The notes under the pieces are model-generated. The model ran no database searches. It had not been told where the DNA came from and was given only the letters and a program-made list of their open reading frames with translations. Made by a program: the position numbers and the translations under genes. A stretch of 12,397 nt of DNA from an uncultured Verrucomicrobiales bacterium (GTDB lineage Bacteria; Verrucomicrobiota; Verrucomicrobiia; Verrucomicrobiales; Akkermansiaceae), in NCBI GenBank assembly GCA_937969125.1, contig CALBVA010000256.1, forward strand, positions 1 to 12,397. Direction: 5' to 3'. Shown here piece by piece: positions 1-6,367 of the stretch (position 1 is its first letter; the number at the start of each line of letters is the position of its first letter).

Positions 1-911
1 CGGAAGTCGATGAGTTCAAAGTCAAAGATGAGGTCACCCTTTGGGGCACCCTCGGGAGGGGTGTCTCCGAAGGCGAGCTTTGCAGGAATCCAGAAGCGGC
101 GCTGCTCCCCTTTTTTCATGAGTTGAATGCCTTCCTTCCAGCCTTCGATCTGAAGTTGGTCGAGCTTGAACTGAGCGGGACGGGCCTGACCCTTTGAGGT
201 GGTCAGGAATTCGCCATCAGCTTTCCAACCGGTGAATTGCACGGTGACGACATCTTCTGCAGTAGGCTTGGCATCGCCTTCGCCTTCTTTGAGAACTTTG
301 GAGGCGAGTCCAGATTCGGTCTTTTCCGCGTCAGCCGGAGCGACGAGATCCTTGGGAGCCTCGGGTGGCTTCACGATCTCGAGAAGCTCGATATCGAAGG
401 TGAGATCACCCGCGACGCGTCCATTATCACCATATGCAAGAGCAGAGGGGATCCAGAAGCGGCGCTTTTCACCGACAACCATGAGCTGCACGCCCTCGGT
501 CCAGCCTTTGATCACCTGATTCAGCTGAAACTCAGCAGGAACTCCGCGGTTATAAGAGCTATCGAAGAGCTTACCATCAGAAGCCTTCCAACCACTATAG
601 TGCACCTTCACGGTGTCGGTGGCCGAGGGCTTCTCGGTGCCGGTTCCTTTTTTAAGAACTTTGAAAGCGAGGCCGGACTCGGTTTTCACAGCATCGGCAG
701 GAGCAGCTGCGACGTCGGCAGGAGTGGCCTTGGGATCGTCAGCTTTGACCGCAGGAGTCACGGCGGCAGGCTTAGCCGGCTCGGCGGCGGGGGCTGCAGG
801 CTTCTCGGGTTTTTCAGGACTGGCTGGTTCCTGGGCATTCGCGGCGACCGCGCTCACTCCGAGAACACCACTTAAGAGGCCGGAAAGGGTCCGGCGTTTC
901 GTATTCATCAT
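1..911 (-). CDS. Secreted tandem-domain FKBP-type peptidyl-prolyl cis-trans isomerase, 3' end cut by the window edge
   Basis: The product should catalyse or assist cis-trans isomerisation of X-Pro bonds outside the cytoplasm. About 303 residues are visible and the frame is still open at base 1, but the sequence has reached the last FKBP strand (FDFELIDF), so only a few codons are missing. The N-terminus is a signal peptide: a KRR n-region, a hydrophobic stretch and an ANA cleavage site near residue 25 (counting from the ATG at 908). A low-complexity Ala/Pro/Glu/Lys linker follows to about residue 75. FKBP domain 1 spans about residues 76-178 and keeps the active-site signature (VHYSGW, LFDSS, VIKGW, ALAYG). 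Domain 2, from about residue 197 to the edge, is clearly homologous but has FLTT in place of FDSS, IEGW in place of VIKGW, and F for Y in the ALAFG motif, so it may bind without catalysing. Two ATG codons lie in tandem (911 and 908); neither has a Shine-Dalgarno sequence. The gene follows the polyketide synthase after 34 bp and is probably co-transcribed with it. Confidence 0.9.
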   Translation of the reverse strand, partial: MMNTKRRTLSGLLSGVLGVSAVAANAQEPASPEKPEKPAAPAAEPAKPAAVTPAVKADDPKATPADVAAAPADAVKTESGLAFKVLKKGTGTEKPSATDTVKVHYSGWKASDGKLFDSSYNRGVPAEFQLNQVIKGWTEGVQLMVVGEKRRFWIPSALAYGDNGRVAGDLTFDIELLEIVKPPEAPKDLVAPADAEKTESGLASKVLKEGEGDAKPTAEDVVTVQFTGWKADGEFLTTSKGQARPAQFKLDQLQIEGWKEGIQLMKKGEQRRFWIPAKLAFGDTPPEGAPKGDLIFDFELIDF

Positions 912-945
912 GTCGCGGGGACGGTCAGCGAGGCGATGGACGGTG

Positions 946-1983
946 TCAACGCCACATCTCACAAGAATGGGCCGCGAACCCAGCCCCGAAACTGGTGAGC
1001 CAGTAGCGGGAATCATTGTCATGTTGGGCCAATCGCTCCTCCAGAGCCAAGAGCACACAAGGACTGGAGCAGTTCCCGTAGTCGCTGAGAACGCGACGAG
1101 TCTCCGCAAGGGACCAATTTTCACCGGACATACGGGACTCAATAGCATCAATGACATCCCGCCCGCCGGTGTGGGCCAGAATTTGGTCAGGCGCAGCGGC
1201 GGAGGCGGGGCGATTTTTCCAGAGCGACTCAACCGCTCCAGCCGCTAATTCCGGAACGGTGCGGTGGAGCTTATTCTGAAGCTTCCCCTCTCCGTTGACA
1301 AAGCGGATTTTTTCACGCTCCTCCGGGATGTGGAGGGTATCGAACAAGCCAGCCTGCCACTTATTCTCACCGGGCTGATCTGACCAGATCGCAGCGGAGG
1401 CACCATCTCCAAAGAGGCAAAGGCTGATAAGCACGCCGGGGTCCTCATTGACGAAGAGAGCAGCGGAGCAGACCTCGACTGCTACGGTAGCGACGCGCTT
1501 ACCGGGATTTGCAGCGAGGTAGCCTTGAGCAGCGCGCATTGTGGGAATGGCGGCCCCACAACCAAGGCCCACGATGTCCTGCATGTAAAGATCCGGGCGC
1601 ATCCCCATCTGCTCCGCGACATGACTGGTCACTCCGGGACAGAGATATCCGGTGCAGGTGCAGATGAGGAGAGCATCGAGTTCAGAGGGATTCAGCCCGG
1701 TTTTTGCGAGGGCTTTGCCGAGAGCTTCGACGGAGAGTTTTGGAGCCTGGCGCTCGAAGTATTCGTTCAGTTCTTGAGCAGAGGCATCGAACATGGCAGC
1801 GGGCTCCCCGGTGCAGAAGTGGCGCTTTGCGATTCCGGAGTCGCCGGTCAGAACGCGGGAAATGATCCCCTGCCCGCGCGAACTCAACTCCCGAAAGGCC
1901 AATGTCTCGCTGGAAAAATCATGGCACTCCGGCTGGGTGTAAGAATGGTGTGGGAAGGCGCTCGCCAGCGATTCAAGAAACAT
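946..1983 (-). CDS. Type III polyketide synthase (chalcone/stilbene synthase-like)
   Basis: This is a 345-residue homodimeric-type ketosynthase of the thiolase fold, expected to load an acyl-CoA starter, extend it with malonyl-CoA and cyclise it to an alkylpyrone, alkylresorcinol or related phenolic lipid. The Cys-His-Asn triad is visible: C142 in VGLGCGAAIP, H271 in LAHTGGRDV and N304 in DYGNCSSPCV. The LCLFGDGASAA segment and the C-terminal SFGAG loop (GFGPG in plant chalcone synthases) are also typical. Length is slightly short of plant enzymes (about 390) but normal for bacterial ones. The Asn context YGNxSS favours type III PKS over FabH/KAS III, which shares the triad. The ATG at 1983 has only a pyrimidine-rich leader (TCTCTCCCCG). 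No methyltransferase, oxygenase or fatty acid ligase partner is adjacent; the only close neighbour is the downstream FKBP gene. Starter preference cannot be read from the sequence. Confidence 0.88.
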   Translation of the reverse strand: MFLESLASAFPHHSYTQPECHDFSSETLAFRELSSRGQGIISRVLTGDSGIAKRHFCTGEPAAMFDASAQELNEYFERQAPKLSVEALGKALAKTGLNPSELDALLICTCTGYLCPGVTSHVAEQMGMRPDLYMQDIVGLGCGAAIPTMRAAQGYLAANPGKRVATVAVEVCSAALFVNEDPGVLISLCLFGDGASAAIWSDQPGENKWQAGLFDTLHIPEEREKIRFVNGEGKLQNKLHRTVPELAAGAVESLWKNRPASAAAPDQILAHTGGRDVIDAIESRMSGENWSLAETRRVLSDYGNCSSPCVLLALEERLAQHDNDSRYWLTSFGAGFAAHSCEMWR

Positions 1984-2077
1984 CGGGGAGAGAATTGCCC
2001 AGATCAGGGATATTCCTAGTGGGAAGTTTGGCTGAAGTCATCGAAAACAACTTGGTTCGAACGACCGGTCACACAAT

Positions 2078-2608
2078 TTAATCCATAAGCGTTTTCTTTC
2101 TGATCAAGCTATTCAAGTAAACGCCTTGGGAATGAGCTGTGGTCATCAGAACGTATTCAAAGCCCTCGGTAAAAAGAAGGCGTTCAATCTCCACATGCAA
2201 CGATTCTTCGATATAGTTTTTTGCCATAACGATGTGAGCCATTCTCCGGCCCTCAGTCTCGATCACTCGGCCTTTAACCTGAGCCAGGGTGAGGCCGTCT
2301 TCCCCGCCAGAGGATATGCCATTGTGCCAGGAAAGGTCGATTCTGAAATCCGCTTGATCTATCAGAGTCCAGAGCTTTGCAGTATTAGGGTCGTCGCCAT
2401 TATAAAAACCAGCCTTCAAACCAAACTCAATTGGGCTACTTTCCGGCGATTGTGACTGTTGCTTAATTTCCAGTGACTGGACACCCTCGGAAGCATTTGA
2501 AGTGGTCATCTTTTCGCCATCTTCCAAACACCCTGCCAATAGCACCGATACCGCGATGTTCAGAATTATAATTCTCAGACGAATTTTTTTTCCCTTCCAG
2601 GTGACCAT
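2078..2608 (-). CDS. Small lipoprotein of unknown function
   Basis: I do not recognise this family. The ORF extends to a TTG at 2617, but the ATG at 2608 (176 residues) fits better. The N-terminus is a basic n-region (KGKKIRLR) followed by a hydrophobic stretch ending in a lipobox LLAGC, with the lipidated cysteine at residue 27, so the mature protein is probably membrane-anchored. A polar Ser/Glu/Gln-rich linker (about residues 28-60) leads to a roughly 115-residue globular part with no motif I can name. It contains a Gly/Asp-rich segment (HNGISSGGEDG) and an acidic-hydrophobic helix-like region (YIEESLHVEIERLLF). It starts 20 bp after the aspartic protease stop codon, so the two are probably co-transcribed. 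Its bases look AT-richer than its neighbours, with A/T runs near the start, which could mean recent acquisition. Confidence 0.7.
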   Translation of the reverse strand: MVTWKGKKIRLRIIILNIAVSVLLAGCLEDGEKMTTSNASEGVQSLEIKQQSQSPESSPIEFGLKAGFYNGDDPNTAKLWTLIDQADFRIDLSWHNGISSGGEDGLTLAQVKGRVIETEGRRMAHIVMAKNYIEESLHVEIERLLFTEGFEYVLMTTAHSQGVYLNSLIRKKTLMD

Positions 2609-2628
2609 GGCTTTCAAGACTTCAACAG

Positions 2629-3606
2629 CTAATCCGAAGGCATCCCCATATAAAGAATGCCCGATCCGGGATCGAGGAGGGCGGAGCCGGTGTTGAGGAA
2701 GTCCATGCCCAGGATACCATCGACCGGGCGACCGTTGCTATCGCGGAAGTAGCGTTGCACGATGGAGAGCGGAGCGATCGAGATGTCGAAGACGGCGACA
2801 TTGACATTCCCAAAGCGGAGGTTCTGCAGACGGGCGCGGCGGAGGGCGACGCGGTCGCCGGAGGCATCAATCATTCGCGAATTTGTGGCACGGCTGGGAA
2901 GACCGAATCGGCGGAAGCTCTCTTCCGCCATTACGGAGATCTCCGCCCCGGTATCGACGACCCAGGTGACGACGCGCCCGTTCAAGGTGCCTCGGAGGAT
3001 GAGATGAGGAAGTTGACCGGCGGTTCCCAGTGCGAGGGCCTGGTCTCCGAGTCCAGGTCGAGGTCCAAGGACAACCGGCATGGGGCTGCGGGCGCGCTCG
3101 GATTTAACCCCGGGCACCCAGAGGATTCCGGCAGGGATATCAATGAGAGTCCCGGTCGCGCCGAGGGCATCCAGGCCGATCTGTCCAGCATAACTACTGG
3201 TGGACGTCTTTCGCCCGGAGCTGGGAGCAAGGGTGAAGGGGAAATTTCGCGAGATCATCGCTCCGACCTGGAGAGTGCCCACTCCGCGGCTGCTTTTCAC
3301 TTCGCGTCCCAACGCTCCGCGCGTGATGACCTTCACACGGCTGTTCGGGCGGAGTCCTACGGATGCGGCGAGATTCTTATCCACATCCGTGCTATTAGCT
3401 CCAGAATCGATGAGAAAGCGCATCGGGGAGCCATTGACGAGGAAATTGGCAGAGTAGCGGGCATCACCGCTGATTTTCTGCATGCGGACGGCATCGTAGC
3501 CGAGTGCAGTTAGGCGACCATCGCGACCGGAAGCGCGGGTGCCGGAGCACTGAGTCAGAAAGAGACAAGCCAGCAACGCGGCAAGAAGTTGTGCGGATCG
3601 GGACAT
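2629..3606 (-). CDS. Retropepsin-like aspartic protease with two lobes in one chain, predicted lipoprotein
   Basis: This is probably an envelope-anchored aspartic peptidase. With the ATG at 3606 the protein has 325 residues; the frame runs on to a TTG at 3630 that has no better initiation signal. The N-terminus is a short signal sequence with hydrophobic LLAALLACLFL and a lipobox-like LTQC (Cys 20). Two clan-AA aspartic protease domains follow. Lobe 1 has FLIDSGANST with Asp 67 and a later QIGLDALGA. Lobe 2 has WVVDTGAEIS with Asp 218 and a later GILGMDFLNT. The D(S/T)G plus hydrophobic-hydrophobic-Gly pair in each half is the retropepsin plan, and both catalytic Asp residues are present, so one chain could form a complete pepsin-like active site. 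The substrate is unknown. The unidentified lipoprotein lies 20 bp downstream. No Shine-Dalgarno sequence is visible. Confidence 0.83.
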   Translation of the reverse strand: MSRSAQLLAALLACLFLTQCSGTRASGRDGRLTALGYDAVRMQKISGDARYSANFLVNGSPMRFLIDSGANSTDVDKNLAASVGLRPNSRVKVITRGALGREVKSSRGVGTLQVGAMISRNFPFTLAPSSGRKTSTSSYAGQIGLDALGATGTLIDIPAGILWVPGVKSERARSPMPVVLGPRPGLGDQALALGTAGQLPHLILRGTLNGRVVTWVVDTGAEISVMAEESFRRFGLPSRATNSRMIDASGDRVALRRARLQNLRFGNVNVAVFDISIAPLSIVQRYFRDSNGRPVDGILGMDFLNTGSALLDPGSGILYMGMPSD

Positions 3607-3677
3607 TAGATTGGCAATTACAATAAACAATGGCGCCCCTTCGGCAACCTAGAAGGCGGTCCTGAACCCGACAGACC

Positions 3678-5024
3678 TTAGTGGACCGTTTTGAGAAACT
3701 TCTTTTCCGCCTTATGACCGACCACAGCGAAGACCTGGTCTCCTGCGGCTAGTTCATCATCCGGCCCAGGGACGATGGCCTGCAGCCCCTTCAAGAGACC
3801 CACCAGAACGCAGCCTTCCGGCCACTTTACGGCAGCGACGGTCTTGCCTTCAGCTTTAGAATTCTTCCCGATGTGAGTCTGGATCACCATGCCGTCACCG
3901 AGTTTTCGCACGACGTGAAAGCGCTCAGTGGTGACGTAGCGGGAAATCTCCTTTCGGGAGGCCTCACGCGGGCTGACGGCCGCAACGACTCCGAAATGAC
4001 GACCGGAGGTAGAAATGGCCTTCGCGTAATCGGCACGGTGGATCAGGGTGAGGCAGTTCGCCGCGCCAAGGTTGTGAGCCTGGAGGCAGGTCATCACATT
4101 ATCCTCATCACTGGCACTGGTGGCGACGAAGAAATCGGCATCGCCCACCTGCTCCTCCTCCAGCTCCGCGACCGAGGTCGCATCAGCATTGATAACGGTC
4201 GTATTGGTCAGCCGGTCGGTGAGTTCACGGGCGAGTTCCGAATCGCGCTCGAAGATTCTCACCCGACAGTTCCAGCTTTCGAGCATCTGCGCGAGGGCGA
4301 AGCCATATTCCCCTCCCCCGAAGACAATTACGCTCGGACCTTCCTTCGTGTGGGCCTCTTTTTGCAGTCGCTCCACAAGGGTCCGCAGCTTCCGCGGGGC
4401 TCCGAAGACGGTGACAATATCGCCTCCATTTAGAACCGTATCGGCATTCGCCACTTCGTGCTCTCCATCCCGGCTGACGAGCGCGACGCGGGTATTGGGA
4501 GGACATTTCAAATCCCGTAAGGCCAGACCGATGACATCACTCTTATTGCTGACGCGGACCTGCTGTAATTCAATACGACCGCGCGCGATTTCCTCGACGA
4601 CGAGCGAGTCCGGATTACGGATGAATTTCGCCAACTCGATCGCGGCCAATCGCTCGGAACTGAAGATGTGATCGATGCCAAAATGACCACGAAAATCGAA
4701 AAGCCACTCCTCACGCTGGAGGCCGGGATGGACACGACTGATCACGCGCTCCACGCCCATCGATTTCACCATGGAGGCGCTGATGAGGTTCACGGTATTG
4801 TCGGAGGTCAGGGCCAGGAAAAGCTCGCACTCGCCAATGTTCGCCTCGGCCAGGGTGTTCACGCTGGAGCCGTCTCCAATGACGACCTTTCCCTCGATCT
4901 CATTTTGGAGTTCCATGGCGCGACGGCCATCATTCTCGATCACTGCCACCGAGTGCTCGCGGCGGGATAGCTCAATCGCGAGATGGCGGCCGATCTCTCC
5001 GGCTCCGACAATAATGATATTCAT
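3678..5024 (-). CDS. trkA: TrkA, regulatory NAD-binding subunit of a Trk/Ktr-type potassium uptake system
   Basis: TrkA is the cytoplasmic nucleotide-binding ring that gates the TrkH/TrkG potassium channel. This 448-residue protein has the full duplicated architecture: RCK_N 1 (about residues 1-120) with GAGEIG at 7-12 and an acidic residue at the end of strand 2 (E30); RCK_C 1 (about 140-215); RCK_N 2 (about 230-350) with GGGEYG at 236-241; and RCK_C 2 (about 365-445). Length and order match E. coli TrkA (458 residues). No trkH or ktr membrane subunit lies in the window, so the channel partner must be encoded elsewhere. It starts 15 bp after the phoH stop, which suggests co-transcription. 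The bases directly before the ATG are CCCTTCCCC, which cannot pair with the anti-SD sequence. Confidence 0.94.
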   Translation of the reverse strand: MNIIIVGAGEIGRHLAIELSRREHSVAVIENDGRRAMELQNEIEGKVVIGDGSSVNTLAEANIGECELFLALTSDNTVNLISASMVKSMGVERVISRVHPGLQREEWLFDFRGHFGIDHIFSSERLAAIELAKFIRNPDSLVVEEIARGRIELQQVRVSNKSDVIGLALRDLKCPPNTRVALVSRDGEHEVANADTVLNGGDIVTVFGAPRKLRTLVERLQKEAHTKEGPSVIVFGGGEYGFALAQMLESWNCRVRIFERDSELARELTDRLTNTTVINADATSVAELEEEQVGDADFFVATSASDEDNVMTCLQAHNLGAANCLTLIHRADYAKAISTSGRHFGVVAAVSPREASRKEISRYVTTERFHVVRKLGDGMVIQTHIGKNSKAEGKTVAAVKWPEGCVLVGLLKGLQAIVPGPDDELAAGDQVFAVVGHKAEKKFLKTVH

Positions 5025-5039
5025 GGGGAAGGGATATTA

Positions 5040-6053
5040 TTAAGCGCGGAAAGAATCATAAGCTTCGATAATGCGCCCGACGACAGGATGTCGCACCACA
5101 TCGGTGGTGTCGAAGTGATTAAAAGCAACCCCGTCCACTCCGGTCAGGGCCTTTTCGGCCTCCAGGAGACCGGAAGTCATTCGCTCCTTCAGATCAATCT
5201 GCGAAACGTCCCCGGTGATGACGCAGCGGGAGCCCTCACCAAGGCGGGTCAGAGCCATAAACATTTGCTCACGTGTGGTGTTTTGGGCTTCGTCGAGGAT
5301 CACGAAGGCCTTTGAGAGCGTGCGTCCGCGCATGTAGGCCAGCGGGGCGATTTCAATGCTTCCGTCCTCGATACGCTTCTCCCCTTCTTCAAATCCGAGC
5401 ATATCATCGATGGCGTCATAAAGCGGACGCAAATATGGGGCCACCTTGTCCTTCATGTCGCCGGGCAGGAAGCCGAGCGCCTCCCCTGCCTCGACGGCAG
5501 GGCGAGTCAGGATAACTCGGGAGATTTCCTTATTCTTGAGAAGGTGTAACGCCATCGCAACCGCGAGGTAAGTCTTCCCCGTGCCAGCCGGGCCGAGGCC
5601 GAAAACGACGTCATTCTCCACCATAGCATTGAGATATTCCAGCTGGTGGGCACTGCGGGCCACGACGGGCTTGCGACCGCGCGCGCCAACGAGCTGGATC
5701 TTATTGAGACTTGCCACGCCCTGCCCACCCGCTGCCACCAGGTCGACCGCCGTGCGGAAATCGCGGGGAGTAATTTCTCCCCCGTTCCGTCGCGCCTCTT
5801 CCAAATCGCTGAAGACCTTCTGCACGAGTTCGCAGCCGGAAGCAGAGCCATTGGCCATCAACCAGCCATCCCGGGTGACAATGCGCACCCCGCCCTTTTC
5901 TGCGAGGTATCGTAGCTCCTTCTCCTCATGCCCGAAAAGTGACTGGAGAAAGCGCGGAGTCTCATACTCCAGCTTGATTTGGTGTTCATCTGACACAGGC
6001 GAGGGAATATAAGGTGGAAGTGAAACTGGCGAGGCGGAAAATACAGCTCTCAT
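5040..6053 (-). CDS. phoH: PhoH family ATPase (PhoH/YbeZ type)
   Basis: This is a cytoplasmic P-loop NTPase of the PhoH/YbeZ family, linked in other bacteria to RNA metabolism and often to ybeY. With the ATG at 6053 it has 337 residues. An N-terminal region of about 130 residues with a KH-like segment (IKLEYE onward) precedes the ATPase domain. Walker A is GPAGTGKT at residues 154-161 and Walker B is FVILDEAQN around 250-258. The conserved LTRPAVEAGEALGFLPGD, PLAYMRGRTL and CVITGDVSQ blocks are all present. The frame stays open upstream, and a TTG at 6089 sits 8 nt after AAGGAG, so a 349-residue form is a real alternative; a GTG at 6098 is less likely. No ybeY follows; trkA does, after 15 bp. 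It is divergent from the small basic protein gene. Confidence 0.92.
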   Translation of the reverse strand: MRAVFSASPVSLPPYIPSPVSDEHQIKLEYETPRFLQSLFGHEEKELRYLAEKGGVRIVTRDGWLMANGSASGCELVQKVFSDLEEARRNGGEITPRDFRTAVDLVAAGGQGVASLNKIQLVGARGRKPVVARSAHQLEYLNAMVENDVVFGLGPAGTGKTYLAVAMALHLLKNKEISRVILTRPAVEAGEALGFLPGDMKDKVAPYLRPLYDAIDDMLGFEEGEKRIEDGSIEIAPLAYMRGRTLSKAFVILDEAQNTTREQMFMALTRLGEGSRCVITGDVSQIDLKERMTSGLLEAEKALTGVDGVAFNHFDTTDVVRHPVVGRIIEAYDSFRA

Positions 6054-6082
6054 CCGGATCTCAAACTTCTCCAAAATGATCC

Positions 6083-6111
6083 TTGCCAAAGTTACCACTC
6101 CTTTCTAGCTT
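6083..6111 (+). promoter_or_regulatory. Possible sigma70-type promoter for the small basic protein gene
   Basis: TTGCCA at 6083-6088 (5 of 6 bases of TTGACA) and TAGCTT at 6106-6111 (3 of 6 bases of TATAAT) are separated by exactly 17 bp. Transcription would start about 6118, giving a leader of about 22 nt. The element overlaps the phoH leader on the other strand, so the two divergent genes would share this region. The weak -10 match keeps the call tentative. Confidence 0.3.
6098..6103 (-). promoter_or_regulatory. AAGGAG Shine-Dalgarno that could set an upstream TTG start for phoH
   Basis: Read on the minus strand this is AAGGAG, followed by 8 nt and then an in-frame TTG (6089-6087). It is the best Shine-Dalgarno match in the window. 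It favours a PhoH start 12 codons upstream of the ATG at 6053, although the ATG itself also has a distant GGAGAAG about 12 nt upstream. Which start is used is unresolved. Confidence 0.4.
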
Positions 6112-6139
6112 CCGCGCCCTCAACCCAAGTCCTGATCCT

Positions 6140-6295
6140 ATGTCCAAGCACAATTCCCTCAAACGTAAAGGTGGCGCAACCGGTAAGCGCTCTGTCATGA
6201 AGCGCTTCGAGCGCGTTAAGCTCATGAAAGAGCGTGGTGACTGGAAAGAAGGCCAGAGCGCCATCGGACTTCCCAAGACCAAAGCGGAAGCCTAG
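6140..6295 (+). CDS. Small basic protein, PVC superphylum signature family
   Basis: The 51-residue product is rich in Lys and Arg (SLKRKGGATGKRSVMKRFER, then VKLMKERGDW) and ends GLPKTKAEA. I recognise it as the 'small basic protein' conserved in Chlamydiae, Verrucomicrobia and relatives, for which a nucleic-acid or ribosome-associated role has been proposed; that recognition is from memory and was not searched. The frame extends upstream to 6083, but the ATG at 6140 is the natural start because conserved basic sequence begins there and the upstream codons look like leader. There is no Shine-Dalgarno sequence. A candidate promoter lies at 6083-6111 and a strong intrinsic terminator at 6331-6364, so the gene is probably a monocistronic, well-expressed unit. 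It lies divergent to phoH. Confidence 0.85.
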   Translation: MSKHNSLKRKGGATGKRSVMKRFERVKLMKERGDWKEGQSAIGLPKTKAEA

Positions 6296-6330
6296 GCTTC
6301 CTCCGCTGAGTCTCCCGGAGAACATTTCAC

Positions 6331-6364
6331 GACGGAGCCGCAAACCGGCTCCGTCTTTTTTTTT
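6331..6364 (+). terminator. Strong rho-independent terminator of the small basic protein gene
   Basis: A perfect 10-bp stem (GACGGAGCCG at 6331-6340 and CGGCTCCGTC at 6346-6355) encloses a 5-nt CAAAC loop and is followed directly by nine T residues (6356-6364). There is no matching A-run on the left, so it acts on plus-strand transcripts only. The T-tract ends three bases before the ATG of the next gene at 6368. A weaker 5-bp hairpin (6301-6305 with 6316-6320) lies just upstream. Confidence 0.92.
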
Positions 6365-6367
6365 GTC

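Noticed and set aside
237..875. Plus-strand frame of 212 codons over the FKBP gene
   Set aside because: The minus strand encodes two clear FKBP domains here; the plus frame is Gly/Arg-rich and has no motif.
2755..3513. Plus-strand frame of 252 codons over the aspartic protease
   Set aside because: It is opposite both catalytic D(S/T)G motifs of the minus-strand gene and has no recognisable feature.
3620..3665. Imperfect hairpin between trkA and the protease gene, possible terminator
   Set aside because: The stem (CGCCTTC with GAAGGGGCG) needs a bulge and is not followed by a T-run on the minus strand, so it is not a convincing terminator.
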